Below are positions 8,170 through 17,485 of a DNA stretch of 64,000 nucleotides, in pieces (the first letter of the stretch is position 1; every line of letters starts with the position of its first letter). Position numbers and translations under genes: made by a program. The stretch comes from Oscillospiraceae bacterium. GTDB taxonomy: Bacteria; Bacillota; Clostridia; Oscillospirales; UBA929. The stretch lies in contig WRKO01000012.1 of assembly GCA_009782215.1 (NCBI GenBank), forward strand, positions 1-64,000, in the 5' to 3' direction. The notes beneath the pieces are model-generated. The model had not been told where the DNA came from. It saw only the letters and a list, made by a program, of their open reading frames with translations, and made no database searches.

Positions 8170-10164
8170 TTAATAGCGCAGCGCGTCGGCGGAGAGCAGC
8201 GCCGACAGCGCCGCCGGGTCGGTGAGCGGGGCGAGACAGGCGTTGTCCCGGCAGACATACGCCTTGGCGTCGCCGTCTCCGCCGGCGTCCAGCCGCACCG
8301 TCATAAACGGATGAAATCCGCGAAGGGCGGCGCGGAGCGCGGGCAAACCCTCGCCGGACGTCAGCGTCACGTCCGGGCCGCCGTTTGCCATATGCAGCAG
8401 CGCGGCCATCATCCATGTATGGGCCTCCGGGCCGGCGTCCAGTTTGTCGGACAAACTTTGAATCAGGCGCCGGACACATTCCTCCCAATACCCGTCGCCA
8501 GTCAGGCGCGACAAGCGCAGAAAGCCGTGCGCCGCGACCGATTGACCGGACGGTACCGCCCCGTCGTGCGCGTTGACGCCGCGCAGGGGCAAATCGTCCC
8601 TGCCGGACGCGGTGAAATAGAGCCGCCCGTTTTCACCGGAAAACAGCTCAAGAATCAGCCCGCCCAGCACCCGGGCTTCATCCAAATACCGCGGGTTGAG
8701 GGTGGAGTGATAGACCTCCAAAAGCGCCCATAGCAGATAGGCGCAGCCGTCCAGCGTGGCCGGGCTTCCGCCGCCGTATACCGCCGCGAGCCCCCGTCCG
8801 GCACGCATATGCTCTATGAAAAAATGGACGCTGTCTTCCGCATGGCGGGTGTAGACCGGCTCGTCCAGCGCCCGTCCGGCTTTGGCGAGCGCCGCCGCCA
8901 TCAGCGCGCCGGAGGAGAGCAAGACCTTTGTGTCCGTCAGGGGTGCGGGACGCTTTCGGCGCGCCTCCAGCAGCTTGGGCAGCACGATGGAGGCAAACGC
9001 CATATCGTCTCCGCCGACAGGCATTTTCACAAGGTTTGGGATGCTCATGCCCTCAAAATTGCCATTGGCGGTGATATCGTAGAGGAAACAGAAACGGGCG
9101 CCGTCCCGCTCTCCCAGCGCTTCCTTCACCTGCTCCGGCGTCCAGCAGTAGTATTTCCCCTCAACGCCCTCGCTTTCGGCGTCAATGGCGGTATAGAAGC
9201 CGCCGGAGGGCGCGGCCATGTCCCGCCGTACAAAATTGACGGTTTCGCGGATGATGTGTGCGAACTCGCCGGTTTTTTCATAGCACTCGGTATACGCCAT
9301 CGTCAGCAGGGCGTTGTCATACAGCATTTTTTCAAAGTGGGGGACAAGCCACATCGCGTCGGTGGAATACCGGCAGAAGCCGCCGCCCACATGGTCGCGC
9401 AGACCGCCCGCCGCCATCGCGGAAAGGGTATGCCTAGCGGCGCTCCAAGCGGGGCTGTCCATCGGCTCGTGCCGCGCGCCGCGCATGATAAACATCAAAT
9501 TGTGCGGGGAAGGAAACTTGGGCGCGGAGCGGGAAAACCCGCCCCAGCGGTGGTCGTACTGAGCCATGAGCAAAGCCGCCGCCTGCCCGGCGAGGTTGGC
9601 ACTCAGTGACGACGGATGGTAAAACGGCGTCCGCGGCCGGTCGGGAACCGCCCCCTCGTCAATATGCTCAAGGATTCTCTCCGCCGCGCGTTCCAGCTTT
9701 TTGCGGCGCTTTTCCCAACTGTCCGATATCCCCGCCAGCAGTGTGAGCAGCCCCGCCCGCCCGTCGCGGTCATGCTTGGGGTAATACGTTCCGGCGTAGA
9801 AGGGCTTTTTGTCCGGCGTCAAAAACACCGTCAGCGGCCAGCCCCCGCTCCCGGTCAGTGCCATACAGGCCAGCATATACAGATGGTCTACGTCCGGCCG
9901 CTCCTCACGGTCTACCTTGACGGCGATAAACCCTTCGTTGAGCGCCTCGGCAACATCGCCGTCCATAAACGATTCCCGCTCCATTACATGGCACCAATGG
10001 CAGGCCGAATAGCCCACCGAGAGAAAGACCGGCTTGTCCTCCGCCGCCGCGCGCTCAAAGGCCTCGTCCCCCCACGGATACCAATTCACGGGGTTGCGGG
10101 CGTGCTGGAGCAGGTAGGGGGATGCTTCATGGATTAGCCTGTTGGGGGTATCGGCAGAACTCAC
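8170..10164 (-). CDS. thioredoxin-domain protein, YyaL/Spata20 (DUF255) family
   Basis: 664 residues, normal for the YyaL/SPATA20 family. An N-terminal thioredoxin-like domain has C55-H-W-C58 inside [15 protein letters not shown] and opens with the signature [22 protein letters not shown] long (alpha/alpha)6-barrel region resembling N-acylglucosamine epimerase/cellobiose epimerase folds follows. The biochemical role is unsettled in the family. It is monocistronic and divergent from the ArsR regulator, with about 150 bases between the two starts. The ATG at 10164 is the only start that keeps the complete N-terminal signature. Confidence 0.92.
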   Translation of the reverse strand: MSSADTPNRLIHEASPYLLQHARNPVNWYPWGDEAFERAAAEDKPVFLSVGYSACHWCHVMERESFMDGDVAEALNEGFIAVKVDREERPDVDHLYMLACMALTGSGGWPLTVFLTPDKKPFYAGTYYPKHDRDGRAGLLTLLAGISDSWEKRRKKLERAAERILEHIDEGAVPDRPRTPFYHPSSLSANLAGQAAALLMAQYDHRWGGFSRSAPKFPSPHNLMFIMRGARHEPMDSPAWSAARHTLSAMAAGGLRDHVGGGFCRYSTDAMWLVPHFEKMLYDNALLTMAYTECYEKTGEFAHIIRETVNFVRRDMAAPSGGFYTAIDAESEGVEGKYYCWTPEQVKEALGERDGARFCFLYDITANGNFEGMSIPNLVKMPVGGDDMAFASIVLPKLLEARRKRPAPLTDTKVLLSSGALMAAALAKAGRALDEPVYTRHAEDSVHFFIEHMRAGRGLAAVYGGGSPATLDGCAYLLWALLEVYHSTLNPRYLDEARVLGGLILELFSGENGRLYFTASGRDDLPLRGVNAHDGAVPSGQSVAAHGFLRLSRLTGDGYWEECVRRLIQSLSDKLDAGPEAHTWMMAALLHMANGGPDVTLTSGEGLPALRAALRGFHPFMTVRLDAGGDGDAKAYVCRDNACLAPLTDPAALSALLSADALRY

Positions 10165-10238
10165 CGGACGTCGCCTCCCTTTGTTGAGGGTATTATGCGC
10201 CCCGGCGGTCGCTTGTATTCGTTTTTTTCAAAAACCTG

Positions 10239-10297
10239 TTGACAAAATGGCGGCGGCGGATTATACTGAGAACAGACAGTTGAGCGACAGTTCAACT
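10239..10297 (+). promoter_or_regulatory. promoter and operator of the arsR-metal ATPase operon
   Basis: TTGACA (10239-10244) and TATACT (10262-10267) with a 17-base spacer form a near-consensus promoter. Just downstream, AGTTGA (10278-10283) and TCAACT (10292-10297) form an inverted repeat with 8 bases between. Position and type fit an ArsR/SmtB operator that blocks transcription until metal binds. A related TGAACATATGAACAA segment precedes the ATPase gene near 10708-10722. Confidence 0.7.
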
Positions 10298-10318
10298 ATT
10301 ACATCTGGAGGTGGTCAT

Positions 10319-10690
10319 ATGCCGGCGGAAAACGGCGGCGCTCCGCTTTTGCGCTGCGACTGCGAGGTCATCCACGAGGACGTGGTGAATCAGGTGCGCG
10401 GCAGGATGCCGCCGGGCAGTGAGTTTCACCGGCTCGCCGACCTCTACAAAATGTTCTCCGACCCCACGCGGGTCAAAATCCTCTGGGCGCTGCACTGCCA
10501 AGAAATGTGCGTCTGCGATTTGGCCGTCCTGCTGAACATGACGAAATCGGCCATTTCCCATCAGCTCAAATCCCTGCGCCTTTCCAACCTTGTCAAATTC
10601 CAGAAGCAGGGGAAGGTCGTGTACTATTCCCTCGCGGACGACCATGTCAAGGATATCTTTGAGCAGGGCTTCGCCCATATCCGCCATTGA
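10319..10690 (+). CDS. ArsR/SmtB-family metal-sensing repressor
   Basis: 123-residue winged-helix regulator. The recognition region is NMTKSAISHQLKSLR (about 73-87), preceded by the CVCDL motif (Cys64, Cys66) known from CadC/SmtB-type sensors. A CDC pair lies near the N-terminus (13, 15). The C-terminal DDHVKDIFEQGFAH resembles the alpha-5 metal site of SmtB/CzrA. Having both alpha-3N-type cysteines and alpha-5-type residues suggests Cd/Zn/Pb sensing. The ATG at 10319 follows CTGGAGGTGG and keeps the normal family length, rejecting an upstream extension. The metal ATPase follows 70 bases downstream, presumably the regulated target. Confidence 0.9.
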   Translation: MPAENGGAPLLRCDCEVIHEDVVNQVRGRMPPGSEFHRLADLYKMFSDPTRVKILWALHCQEMCVCDLAVLLNMTKSAISHQLKSLRLSNLVKFQKQGKVVYYSLADDHVKDIFEQGFAHIRH

Positions 10691-10760
10691 TTTTTTTACC
10701 CATACGATTGAACATATGAACAACTATACACTTATACATATAATATAGGAGGCGAACCCC

Positions 10761-12701
10761 ATGAAACTGTGCCATCCCGAGCATTCCTGCGCCTGCGGCG
10801 CGTCCGCGTCCCCATCCGCGCACAGCCACGGCCATTCCCACGGAGGCGGGAGCGGCAGGAAAAAAATCATACAGCTTGCGGCGGGCGCTCTGATATTCGC
10901 GGCGGGGCTTATCCTGAGTTTTTTGGACGTCCGCCCGTATCTCCCCGCCGCGCTGCTTGTCTCAAGCTATGCCGTTCTGGGCGGCGAGGTGGTGTTCCGC
11001 GCGCTGAGAAACATCGCGAAAGGACGCGTTTTTGACGAGAATTTTCTTATGAGCGCCGCCACCGTCGGCGCGTTCGCCATCGGCGAAATTGCCGAGGCCG
11101 CCGCCGTCATGCTGTTTTACCAGATAGGCGAGTTTTTTCAGGACGCGGCCGTCCGTAAATCCAAGAAATCCATCGCCGGCCTGATGGACATACGCCCCGA
11201 CTACGCCAATGTCTATATCGACGGAGAGCTTGTCAAGGCCGACCCCTATACAGTCAGGGTTGGGGAGCGGATTGTGGTGAAGCCCGGCGAGAAAATCCCG
11301 CTGGACGGGATTGTAACGGAGGGGGAGGGGATGCTGGACACAAAATCCCTCACCGGCGAATCCCTCCCCCGTCCGGTGGCTCCGGGCGACGCCGTCCTCT
11401 CCGGCTGCGTCAGCCAAAACGGCCTGCTCACCGTTGAGGTCGCCAAGCCGTTCGGGGAGTCCACCGTCGCCAAAATCATCAACTTGGTGGAAAACGCCGC
11501 CGACAGCAAGGCGCGGACGGAAAATTTCATCACAACCTTCTCGCGGGTTTACACGCCCGTCATCGTGTTGCTGGCCGCGCTGATTGCCGTCGTCCCGCCG
11601 CTGGCGGCGGGCGGCGATTGGTTCGGCTGGATTCACCGCGGACTGGTTTTCCTTGTAATATCCTGTCCCTGCGCGCTGGTCATCTCCATTCCGCTCGGCT
11701 TTTTCGGCGGCATAGGCGGCGCGTCGCGCAGGGGGATTCTGATTAAAGGCGGCAACTATTTGGAAGCCCTGAGCAACCTTGATATCGTCGTTTTCGACAA
11801 GACTGGGACGCTGACCAAGGGCGTCTTCGAGGTGGCCGGCATCCTGCCCGCCGACGGCTTCACGGAAGCGCGGGTGCTGGAGCTCGCCGCCTATGCCGAA
11901 AGCCGTTCCAACCACCCCATCGCCCTGTCCGTAGGGAAAGCGTACGGCAAAGCGATTGCCGGGGAGCGGCTCGGCGAGTACACGGAAATCGCGGGTCATG
12001 GGGTTCGGGCCATGCTGGACGGCAAGCCCGTCCTAGCCGGGAACCGTACATTGCTGAAGTCGGCCGATATTCCGACCGCCGAACCCGACGAAACGGGGAC
12101 GACCGTATACGTAGCGTTTGACGGCGTATACGCCGGGCGCATTGTGATATCGGATGAAGTCAAGCCGGACAGCCGCTCGGCGATTCAGAGCCTGAAAGCC
12201 ACGGGCGTGAGCAAAGCCGTCATGCTGACCGGAGACAGCAGCCATATCGCCGGGAAAATCGCGCGGGAGCTGTCGCTGGACGACGTATACTCACAGCTTC
12301 TGCCCCATGAAAAGGTGGAGATGCTGGAAACGCTGGACGCGGCCAAGCGCCCGAAAGGGAAGCTCGCGTTTGTGGGCGACGGCATCAACGACGCGCCCGT
12401 TCTCGCCAGAGCGGACGTCGGCGTCGCGATGGGCGGCCTTGGTTCTGACGCCGCGATAGAAGCCGCCGATGTGGTGCTGATGACCGACGAGCCTTCCAAG
12501 CTGGTTGAGGCGATTGACATTGCCCGCTTCACCAAGCGCGTCGTCTGGCAGAATATCATCTTCGCGCTGGGCGTCAAAGGGCTTTTTCTGCTGCTCGGCG
12601 CGTTCGGCCTCGCGTCTATGTGGGAGGCCGTCTTTGCCGACGTAGGCGTCGCGCTCCTCGCCATCCTCAACGCCATGCGCGTGCTGAGGGCGAAAGGATG
12701 A
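10761..12701 (+). CDS. cadA: heavy-metal P1B-type ATPase (Cd/Zn/Pb efflux)
   Basis: 646-residue P1B ATPase exporting soft divalent cations across the membrane. Motifs in order: a His/Cys-rich N-terminus (HSHGHSHGGG, about 21-30) in place of a ferredoxin-like metal domain, CPC at 302-304 in ISCPCALVIS, the phosphorylated Asp346 in DKTGTLTKG, SNHP, and GDGINDAP around Asp540. CPC marks the IB-1/IB-2 groups. The adjoining ArsR gene with CadC-like cysteines favours Cd/Zn/Pb over copper. AGGAGG precedes the ATG. The ATPase lacks the usual CxxC heavy-metal domain, so His residues may gather the metal. Confidence 0.92.
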   Translation: MKLCHPEHSCACGASASPSAHSHGHSHGGGSGRKKIIQLAAGALIFAAGLILSFLDVRPYLPAALLVSSYAVLGGEVVFRALRNIAKGRVFDENFLMSAATVGAFAIGEIAEAAAVMLFYQIGEFFQDAAVRKSKKSIAGLMDIRPDYANVYIDGELVKADPYTVRVGERIVVKPGEKIPLDGIVTEGEGMLDTKSLTGESLPRPVAPGDAVLSGCVSQNGLLTVEVAKPFGESTVAKIINLVENAADSKARTENFITTFSRVYTPVIVLLAALIAVVPPLAAGGDWFGWIHRGLVFLVISCPCALVISIPLGFFGGIGGASRRGILIKGGNYLEALSNLDIVVFDKTGTLTKGVFEVAGILPADGFTEARVLELAAYAESRSNHPIALSVGKAYGKAIAGERLGEYTEIAGHGVRAMLDGKPVLAGNRTLLKSADIPTAEPDETGTTVYVAFDGVYAGRIVISDEVKPDSRSAIQSLKATGVSKAVMLTGDSSHIAGKIARELSLDDVYSQLLPHEKVEMLETLDAAKRPKGKLAFVGDGINDAPVLARADVGVAMGGLGSDAAIEAADVVLMTDEPSKLVEAIDIARFTKRVVWQNIIFALGVKGLFLLLGAFGLASMWEAVFADVGVALLAILNAMRVLRAKG

Positions 12702-12723
12702 ATCCGCAGATAAAATCCCCCGC

Positions 12724-12752
12724 TTGCGCGAGCGTGAAATATTTGCTATACT
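12724..12752 (+). promoter_or_regulatory. promoter of the lipoprotein-flavoprotein operon
   Basis: TTGCGC (12724-12729), a 17-base spacer and TATACT (12747-12752) lie 31 bases before the lipoprotein start. Confidence 0.55.
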
Positions 12753-12782
12753 GGCTTCGTACATTGTTTCAGGGGGGTTCAT

Positions 12783-14471
12783 ATGGGCGTGGGGCGTTTG
12801 ACTGTTCTTTGCTTGGCAGCGCTGCTTTTGGCGGCTTGCGGCCCGGCGAGTCCGGCATTGCCGGATGTCCCCGCGGCGGAAACGCCGCCGGGGGCCGCCT
12901 CTCCCGCCCCTTCGCCGACGGCTTCTCCGTCGCCGCCTCCGCCGTCCCCCTCCCCGGACGCCGAGCCGTCTCCTGAGCCGACGCCGGAACCGGAGCCGGA
13001 TTACGCGGCGCTGTTCACGCCCTACGCCCTGCCGGAAACCGAGCCGGATTTCCACGGCATACGCTACGCCTCGGAGCCGGCGTGGGACGCCGGCGCGATT
13101 TCCTTCGGCTTTCCCGACACGTATACCTCTTTGGGAATCACAACCCTTCGCGGCAACAATTTCCGCGACAACGCCGCGTGGGGGACGGTGGAAGTCGAGG
13201 AAGAGAAGCTGGAGATTCTATACAGCTTCGGCATCGGGTACATCGACCGATGGACCGGCGTGGGCTGGAACGGTCAGCCGAGCATGGTGCAATGGGAGCC
13301 GGAGGTTCAGGCTCTGATGAACCTCAAGCCGGAAAAGAAGGACAAGGATGGGCTTGTCGAGGTTATCTACGGCACGATGGACGGAAAGATTTATTTTTTT
13401 GACCTAGACGACGGCGCGCCGACCCGCGACCCCATCAACCTCGGCCAGCCGATTAAAGGCAGCGTGACCGTTGACCCGCGCGGATATCCCATTCTGTATG
13501 TGGGCCAAGGCGTGACCTACGGAAACCGCTTCGGGTTTTACATCTACTCGCTCATCGACGGCCGCGAGATATATTTCATCAACGGCTGGGACAGCTTTGC
13601 CCCGAGGAGATGGGGCGCGTTTGACTCCAACCCCGTCTTTGATACCGCCAACGACGCCATGTTTCTGTGCGGTGAAAACGGCGTGGTCTACTCGGTCAAG
13701 CTGAACACCGACTTCAACCCGGAAACGGGAGAACTCGCGCTCGACCCAGAGGTTTCCCGCTACCGCTATACCAACAGGCGCGGGAGACTGGGCGTCGAAA
13801 GCTCCCCGGCGGCGTTTTCGCATTACCTCTTCTTCGGCGACAACGATGGCTATGTCCATTGTCTGGACTTGAAAACGCTCACGCCGGTGTGGACGCGGGA
13901 CGTCACCGACGACACCGACGCGTCGGTGGTGCTGTGCTGGGATGAGGAAGACAAAACGCTCAACCTGTATACCGGCTGCGAGATAGACCACCAAGCCGGC
14001 AACACCTGTTATCTCCGCAAGCTCAACGCCCTGAACGGCGACCTTTTGTGGGAGTATACCTACACCTGCCTGTACGACGAGGCCGTAAACGGCGGTTTGA
14101 TTGCCACCCCCGTCTCCGGCAGGGGCGATATCGCCGAGCATGTCATCTTTTTCGTATCCAAGCTGACAAGCGGGTACGGCGGCGGCGGCGCGCTGGTTTG
14201 CTTTGACAAAAAAACAGGGGACGTCGTCTGGGAAAACATCATGCCTTTCTACGGCTACAGCTCGCCGGTGGCGCTGTACACGGAGGAGGGAAAAAGCTAT
14301 CTCGTCGTCTCCGACTCGGCGGGCTTTATGTACCTCATCCGAGGAACGACCGGGGAGATACTTGACCGGATTTCGGTGGGGAGCAATGTGGAAGGCTCCG
14401 CGGCGGCGTTCGGCAGCAAGCTGGTGGTCGGCACGCGCGGTATGCGAATCTATGGCGTGGAGTTGAAATAA
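12783..14471 (+). CDS. lipoprotein with PQQ-like beta-propeller
   Basis: 562 residues. A lipoprotein signal peptide ends in the lipobox LLLAAC with Cys19. A Pro/Ser/Glu-rich spacer (about 24-75) follows, of the kind used to hold domains off the membrane. The rest is a PQQ/quinoprotein-like propeller with recurrent strands such as VEVIYGTMDGKIYFFDLDDG and YLFFGDNDGYVHCLDLKT. Such lipoproteins bind partners or sugars on the outer face, and no enzymatic residues stand out. The stop lies 4 bases ahead of a GltD-like gene, so the two are probably cotranscribed, though a functional link is not obvious. Confidence 0.85.
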   Translation: MGVGRLTVLCLAALLLAACGPASPALPDVPAAETPPGAASPAPSPTASPSPPPPSPSPDAEPSPEPTPEPEPDYAALFTPYALPETEPDFHGIRYASEPAWDAGAISFGFPDTYTSLGITTLRGNNFRDNAAWGTVEVEEEKLEILYSFGIGYIDRWTGVGWNGQPSMVQWEPEVQALMNLKPEKKDKDGLVEVIYGTMDGKIYFFDLDDGAPTRDPINLGQPIKGSVTVDPRGYPILYVGQGVTYGNRFGFYIYSLIDGREIYFINGWDSFAPRRWGAFDSNPVFDTANDAMFLCGENGVVYSVKLNTDFNPETGELALDPEVSRYRYTNRRGRLGVESSPAAFSHYLFFGDNDGYVHCLDLKTLTPVWTRDVTDDTDASVVLCWDEEDKTLNLYTGCEIDHQAGNTCYLRKLNALNGDLLWEYTYTCLYDEAVNGGLIATPVSGRGDIAEHVIFFVSKLTSGYGGGGALVCFDKKTGDVVWENIMPFYGYSSPVALYTEEGKSYLVVSDSAGFMYLIRGTTGEILDRISVGSNVEGSAAAFGSKLVVGTRGMRIYGVELK

Positions 14472-14475
14472 CGGT

Positions 14476-15687
14476 ATGACCAGACATATCATTGAGGACG
14501 CGAAGCGGTGCATCCAATGCAAAACCCCGCTGTGCAGCCAAGGGTGCCCCGTCCGCGCCCCCATCAAGGAAGCGATTGCCCTGCTGCTGGAAAGCAAGCT
14601 GCTGGAAGCGGGCAAGCTGCTTTTTGAAAACAACCCCCTCTCTCTGGTGTGCGGCCATGTCTGCACGCAGGAAAACCAATGCGAGGGACACTGCGTCATG
14701 GGCAAAAAGGGTACGCCTGTGTTCATCAGCGCCATTGAGCAGTATATCTCCGATTATTATCTCAACATCTATCACCCGTCGCCGTCGCGCAGAACCGGCG
14801 GCAAAACGGCCATCATCGGGTCGGGCCCAGCGGGGATTACCATCGCCTTTTTGCTGGCGGAGAAGGACTATGACGTCACCATTTTTGAAGGCTATGACCA
14901 AATCGGCGGCATCCTGCGCTACGGCATCCCCGATTTCCGCCTGCCAAGGAGCGTTGTTGACCGGCTGACGGAAAAGCTGATTGAAAAAGGCGTCCGGGTG
15001 CGCCCAAACACCATTGTCGGCGTCAACCTGACGATAGACGACCTCTTCCGGGACGGCTACCGCGCCGTCTTTATGGGAACAGGCACATGGCGCCCCCGCA
15101 AGCTGGGCGTCCGGGGTGAGAGCTTGGGCCATGTGCATTTCGCCGTTGAATATATGAAAAACCCGGCCGTATACCGTCTGGGTCGGTCGGTGCTGATTAT
15201 CGGCGGCGGCAATGTGGCGATGGACGTGGCGCGCACCGCTTTCCGTCACGGCAGCCGCGAGGTCACAATCGTTTGCCGCAGAGGGGAAACCTCGGCGCGG
15301 GAGCATGACGTGCAGTACGCCAAAATCGACGGCGCTTTGTTTGAGTTTGGCAAAACCCCGGTTGAAATCGTAGACCAAGGCGTTATCTTCGCCGATACCG
15401 GCGAGGACAGAAGGGCTGTCCCCGGCACAGAAAAGCTTTATCCCGCCGATTCGGTCATTATCGCGGCGGGGCAGGGTCCGCGCTCCATCATCGCGGCGTC
15501 AACCAAAGGGCTGAACTTGGGGGAAAGCGGTCTGGTCGCGGTGGACGGCTACGGGCATACCAGCCGTGAGGGTGTTTTCGCCGGCGGAGACGTGGTCACC
15601 GGGGCGAAAACGGTCATTGAGGCGGTCGTCGCGTCCAAACGCATCGCTCAGGCAATGGATGAATATATGTCGGGAAAATTTGCGTAA
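14476..15687 (+). CDS. FAD/NAD(P)-binding oxidoreductase, glutamate synthase small-subunit type
   Basis: 403 residues related to GltD and NfnB/dihydropyrimidine dehydrogenase N-termini. Two N-terminal cysteine clusters for [4Fe-4S] centres are present (C12, C15, C20, C24; C59, C63, C69, C73). An FAD motif GSGPAG (115-120) and an NAD(P)H motif around LIIGGGNVAMD (about 236-246) follow. GHTSREGVFAGGDVVTG near the C-terminus closes the FAD site. No gltB-like large subunit is adjacent, so it probably passes electrons to another partner. At 403 residues it is shorter than GltD (about 470). Confidence 0.88.
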   Translation: MTRHIIEDAKRCIQCKTPLCSQGCPVRAPIKEAIALLLESKLLEAGKLLFENNPLSLVCGHVCTQENQCEGHCVMGKKGTPVFISAIEQYISDYYLNIYHPSPSRRTGGKTAIIGSGPAGITIAFLLAEKDYDVTIFEGYDQIGGILRYGIPDFRLPRSVVDRLTEKLIEKGVRVRPNTIVGVNLTIDDLFRDGYRAVFMGTGTWRPRKLGVRGESLGHVHFAVEYMKNPAVYRLGRSVLIIGGGNVAMDVARTAFRHGSREVTIVCRRGETSAREHDVQYAKIDGALFEFGKTPVEIVDQGVIFADTGEDRRAVPGTEKLYPADSVIIAAGQGPRSIIAASTKGLNLGESGLVAVDGYGHTSREGVFAGGDVVTGAKTVIEAVVASKRIAQAMDEYMSGKFA

Positions 15688-15711
15688 GAACACGGAGCGG
15701 GAGTTGACATA

Positions 15712-16659
15712 GTGAGCCGATACATCGACCTTACCCGAGTAGAGTTTGTCATAACCAATGCTTGCAGCGGACGCTGCAGGCATTGTTCAAACGGCGAACG
15801 GTTGGACAAGAGCGGCAGTGTAAACGCAGACGCGGCTGTAACCGCCGTTAAGCGTCTTGCAGGGCGATATGCGATTGCGTCGATGATGACTTTCGGCGGC
15901 GAACCGCTGTTGTTTTCAGATACGGTTTGTAAAATCCATGCCGCCGCCCGCGATTGCGGGATTCCGAAACGGCAGCTTATCACAAACGGCTTTTTCTCGA
16001 AAGACAATCAAAAAATAGACGAAACGGCAAAAGCGCTCTGTAACGCAGGTGTGAACGATATCTTATTATCCGTTGATGCATTTCATCAAGAGTTCATTCC
16101 GATTGAGCCAGTCATACAATTCGCGGAAGCTCTATTGCGGTATAACGCTCCGTCTTTGAGAGTCCATCCGGCGTGGGTTGTGGATGAAGAAAACGAAAAT
16201 CCGTACAACACAGAGACAAGGCGATTATTAAAGTTGTTTGAGAATAAAGGCATCACCGTAAGCTCGGGCAACAACATTTTCCCGTCCGGCAACGCCTTGA
16301 AACACCTCTCCGAATATTTCGCACCGCCGGAAAAATTGGATTTATCCGTTCCGTGCGGTTCTGTTCCGTATACATCAAGGCTGGACGAATTGGATAGTAT
16401 CAGCATCAATCCGAACGGTGATATTGACGAATGTTCGGTAACGATGGGGAATATATACGCCGATGATGTGCTTGACATCATTGACAGATATGACCCATAC
16501 AGCAATCCCGCGTGGAGCGCCGTATTAAACGGCGGCGTGACTGAACTGCTGCGATATGCGGAAACGCAGAGTATAACGGTTGATATCAGCGATTGCCATA
16601 CCGCCTGCGGTGTTTGCAGAAAGGCAATGGCGGCAATGAAAGAGAGGGAACTGTTATGA
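15712..16659 (+). CDS. radical SAM protein with C-terminal cysteine cluster
   Basis: 315 residues starting at a GTG. The N-terminal CSGRCRHC (C18, C22, C25) is the CxxxCxxC motif that holds the SAM-cleaving [4Fe-4S] cluster, and FGGEP (about 64-68) is the SAM-binding GGE motif. SISINPNGDIDECSV resembles SPASM-type radical SAM proteins. A second CxxxCxxC (C295, C299, C302) near the C-terminus probably binds an auxiliary cluster. The stop overlaps the methyltransferase start as ATGA, implying cotranslation. DNA here is AT-richer than its neighbours. No precursor peptide gene is seen, so a peptide or small-molecule substrate is open. Confidence 0.82.
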   Translation: MSRYIDLTRVEFVITNACSGRCRHCSNGERLDKSGSVNADAAVTAVKRLAGRYAIASMMTFGGEPLLFSDTVCKIHAAARDCGIPKRQLITNGFFSKDNQKIDETAKALCNAGVNDILLSVDAFHQEFIPIEPVIQFAEALLRYNAPSLRVHPAWVVDEENENPYNTETRRLLKLFENKGITVSSGNNIFPSGNALKHLSEYFAPPEKLDLSVPCGSVPYTSRLDELDSISINPNGDIDECSVTMGNIYADDVLDIIDRYDPYSNPAWSAVLNGGVTELLRYAETQSITVDISDCHTACGVCRKAMAAMKERELL

Positions 16660-17483
16660 AAACCGGATGGGAACGCGAAAACAGGGTGCATTTTGATGCG
16701 ATTGTCGCAAACTACGACAAGATGCGCTGGGACTATCCCGCCGAATTATTCGCGGACATTTTTGAATATTTAGGAGCGGGGCATAAAACCGCTCTTGAAA
16801 TCGGCGCGGGAACGGGGAAAGCGACGACGCCTTTTCTCAAAGCGGGCTATGATGTAACCGCCGTTGAAATGGGCGCGAACATGACGGCGTTTCTTCTCGA
16901 TAAGTTTCAGGAGCAAGCAAACTTCAAGGTCATCAACGCCGCCTTTGAGGACGCCGAGCTGCCGAACGACAGTTACGATTTGGTATACGCGGCTTCCGCG
17001 TTCCATTGGGTAGACGCCCAAGTCGGGTGTCCCAAGGTTTTTCGGCTGCTGAAAAACGGCGGTGTCTTCGCCCTATTCCGAAACAATCCCGTTCAGAACG
17101 ACCGTAGCGAAACGCATGATGAAATTCAAGAGGTTTACGAAAAACATTATTACAGTCACTATAAAACGGACAAAAGACCGATAAAAATATCACAAATGCA
17201 GTATGAGGATTTTTTGAAGCCCGCCGAGATTTACAGGGGATTCCGCTTTGAGAGTTTAGAGCAGTATGGATTTACGGACATAGCAATGAAGCTGTACAAC
17301 GCTTCGCGGACATACGGCGCGGACGAATACATATCGCTTCTCGAAACCATGTCTGACCACCGGGCTATGTCGGAAGAAAGCAGGACGGTTTTGTACGCGG
17401 GGATAAAAGAAGTCATATTGAAGCATGGCGGACAGTTGAAGATAGACTATATTTTTCAACTATATATGGGGAGGAAACAATAA
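16656..17483 (+). CDS. class I SAM-dependent methyltransferase
   Basis: 275 residues. The SAM-binding motif I is ALEIGAGTGKATTPFL (about 45-60), followed by VTAVEMG and the post-motif YDLVYAASAFHWVD, which is characteristic of ubiE/trans-aconitate-type small-molecule methyltransferases. The ATG at 16656 overlaps the radical SAM stop (ATGA) and is preceded by AGAGAGGG, so an upstream in-frame ATG was not used. It shares the lower GC of the radical SAM gene, suggesting the two were acquired together. The substrate is unknown. Confidence 0.85.
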   Translation: MKTGWERENRVHFDAIVANYDKMRWDYPAELFADIFEYLGAGHKTALEIGAGTGKATTPFLKAGYDVTAVEMGANMTAFLLDKFQEQANFKVINAAFEDAELPNDSYDLVYAASAFHWVDAQVGCPKVFRLLKNGGVFALFRNNPVQNDRSETHDEIQEVYEKHYYSHYKTDKRPIKISQMQYEDFLKPAEIYRGFRFESLEQYGFTDIAMKLYNASRTYGADEYISLLETMSDHRAMSEESRTVLYAGIKEVILKHGGQLKIDYIFQLYMGRKQ

Positions 17484-17485
17484 AA

